A DNA stretch of 64,000 bases from Mucilaginibacter sp. Lineage in GTDB: Bacteria; Bacteroidota; Bacteroidia; Sphingobacteriales; Sphingobacteriaceae. Below the pieces are notes generated by a model that was given only the letters and a program-made list of their open reading frames with translations, was not told the origin of the DNA and did no database searches. The translations under genes were made by a program, and so were the position numbers. Of the stretch, positions 63,935 to 64,000 are shown in pieces. The number at the start of each line of letters is the position of its first letter. Position 1 is the first letter of the stretch. Where the stretch lies: the NCBI GenBank assembly GCA_031292485.1, contig JARLHA010000069.1, positions 47,883 through 111,882 of the forward strand. The letters are read 5' to 3'.

Positions 63935-64000
63935 ATGTTTCAAGGATTAAATATACTCGAATTCACTGAAAAATTCTCAACAGATGATAAATGCAGGGAA
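63935..64000 (+). mobile_element. IS1595-type transposase gene, 5' end only
   Basis: The frame opening at 63935 (MFQGLNILEFTEKFSTDDKC...) resembles the N-terminus of IS1595-family transposases (LNILEFTxxFxTDExC), which continue into a zinc-ribbon and DDE domain beyond the window. Its left terminal repeat must lie between about 63864 and 63934 but could not be defined. Confidence 0.65.

Overview
The window comes from a Bacteroidota chromosome, most likely a member of the Sphingobacteriaceae close to Mucilaginibacter or Pedobacter. This is judged from the SusC/SusD pair, PorT-like beta-barrels, TAnnTTTG-type promoter elements, weak Shine-Dalgarno sequences, a DUF3943 gene and dispersed palindromic intergenic repeats. 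No rRNA, tRNA or CRISPR array was recognised.

Left part (1-33.5 kb). The 3' end of a NIPSNAP gene overlaps a phytoene-dehydrogenase-like flavoprotein gene. Next comes a MacAB/TolC-type efflux operon (2.3-11.2 kb) that ends with its own NtrC-type regulator and sensor kinase and is preceded by a near-consensus sigma-54 promoter. It is followed by an ECF sigma factor with a membrane-anchor/beta-barrel partner, an aquaporin, a Tat-exported protein divergent from a PQQ dehydrogenase carrying a haem-c site, a TMEM175-like channel, a SusCD pair, a small palindromic mobile element (23490-23737) touching the stop codon of a beta-barrel gene, several small genes, and a TetR-controlled TolC/HlyD/ABC-2 exporter operon read leftward.

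Right part (33.7-63.9 kb). This is a stress and sensing island: three universal stress proteins, Hsp20, a LOG-family protein, an L,D-transpeptidase, two nitroreductases, PEP synthase, HdeD, BON, FtsH, an Mla-type lipid transporter, a beta-CASP hydrolase, PAS kinases and several receivers. Seven transcription units share one promoter architecture that I found by reading. Two 14-bp CRP/FNR-type palindromes (RTGAY-N4-ATCAY) are centred exactly 22 bp apart, and then 22 bp (23 in one case) separate the second from a -7 element. The geometry equals activator positions near -62 and -41. One of these units encodes a kinase whose PAS domain keeps both the haem-ligand His and the distal Arg of FixL. The simplest reading is an oxygen- or redox-controlled survival regulon. 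Its direct regulator lies outside the window.

Three further leftward units in the same island (two receivers and a universal stress protein) share a second promoter type: 9-bp direct repeats 21 bp apart, placed exactly 22 bp before a -7-like element. The window ends in an IS1595-type transposase just after a PAS-kinase gene that is cut short.
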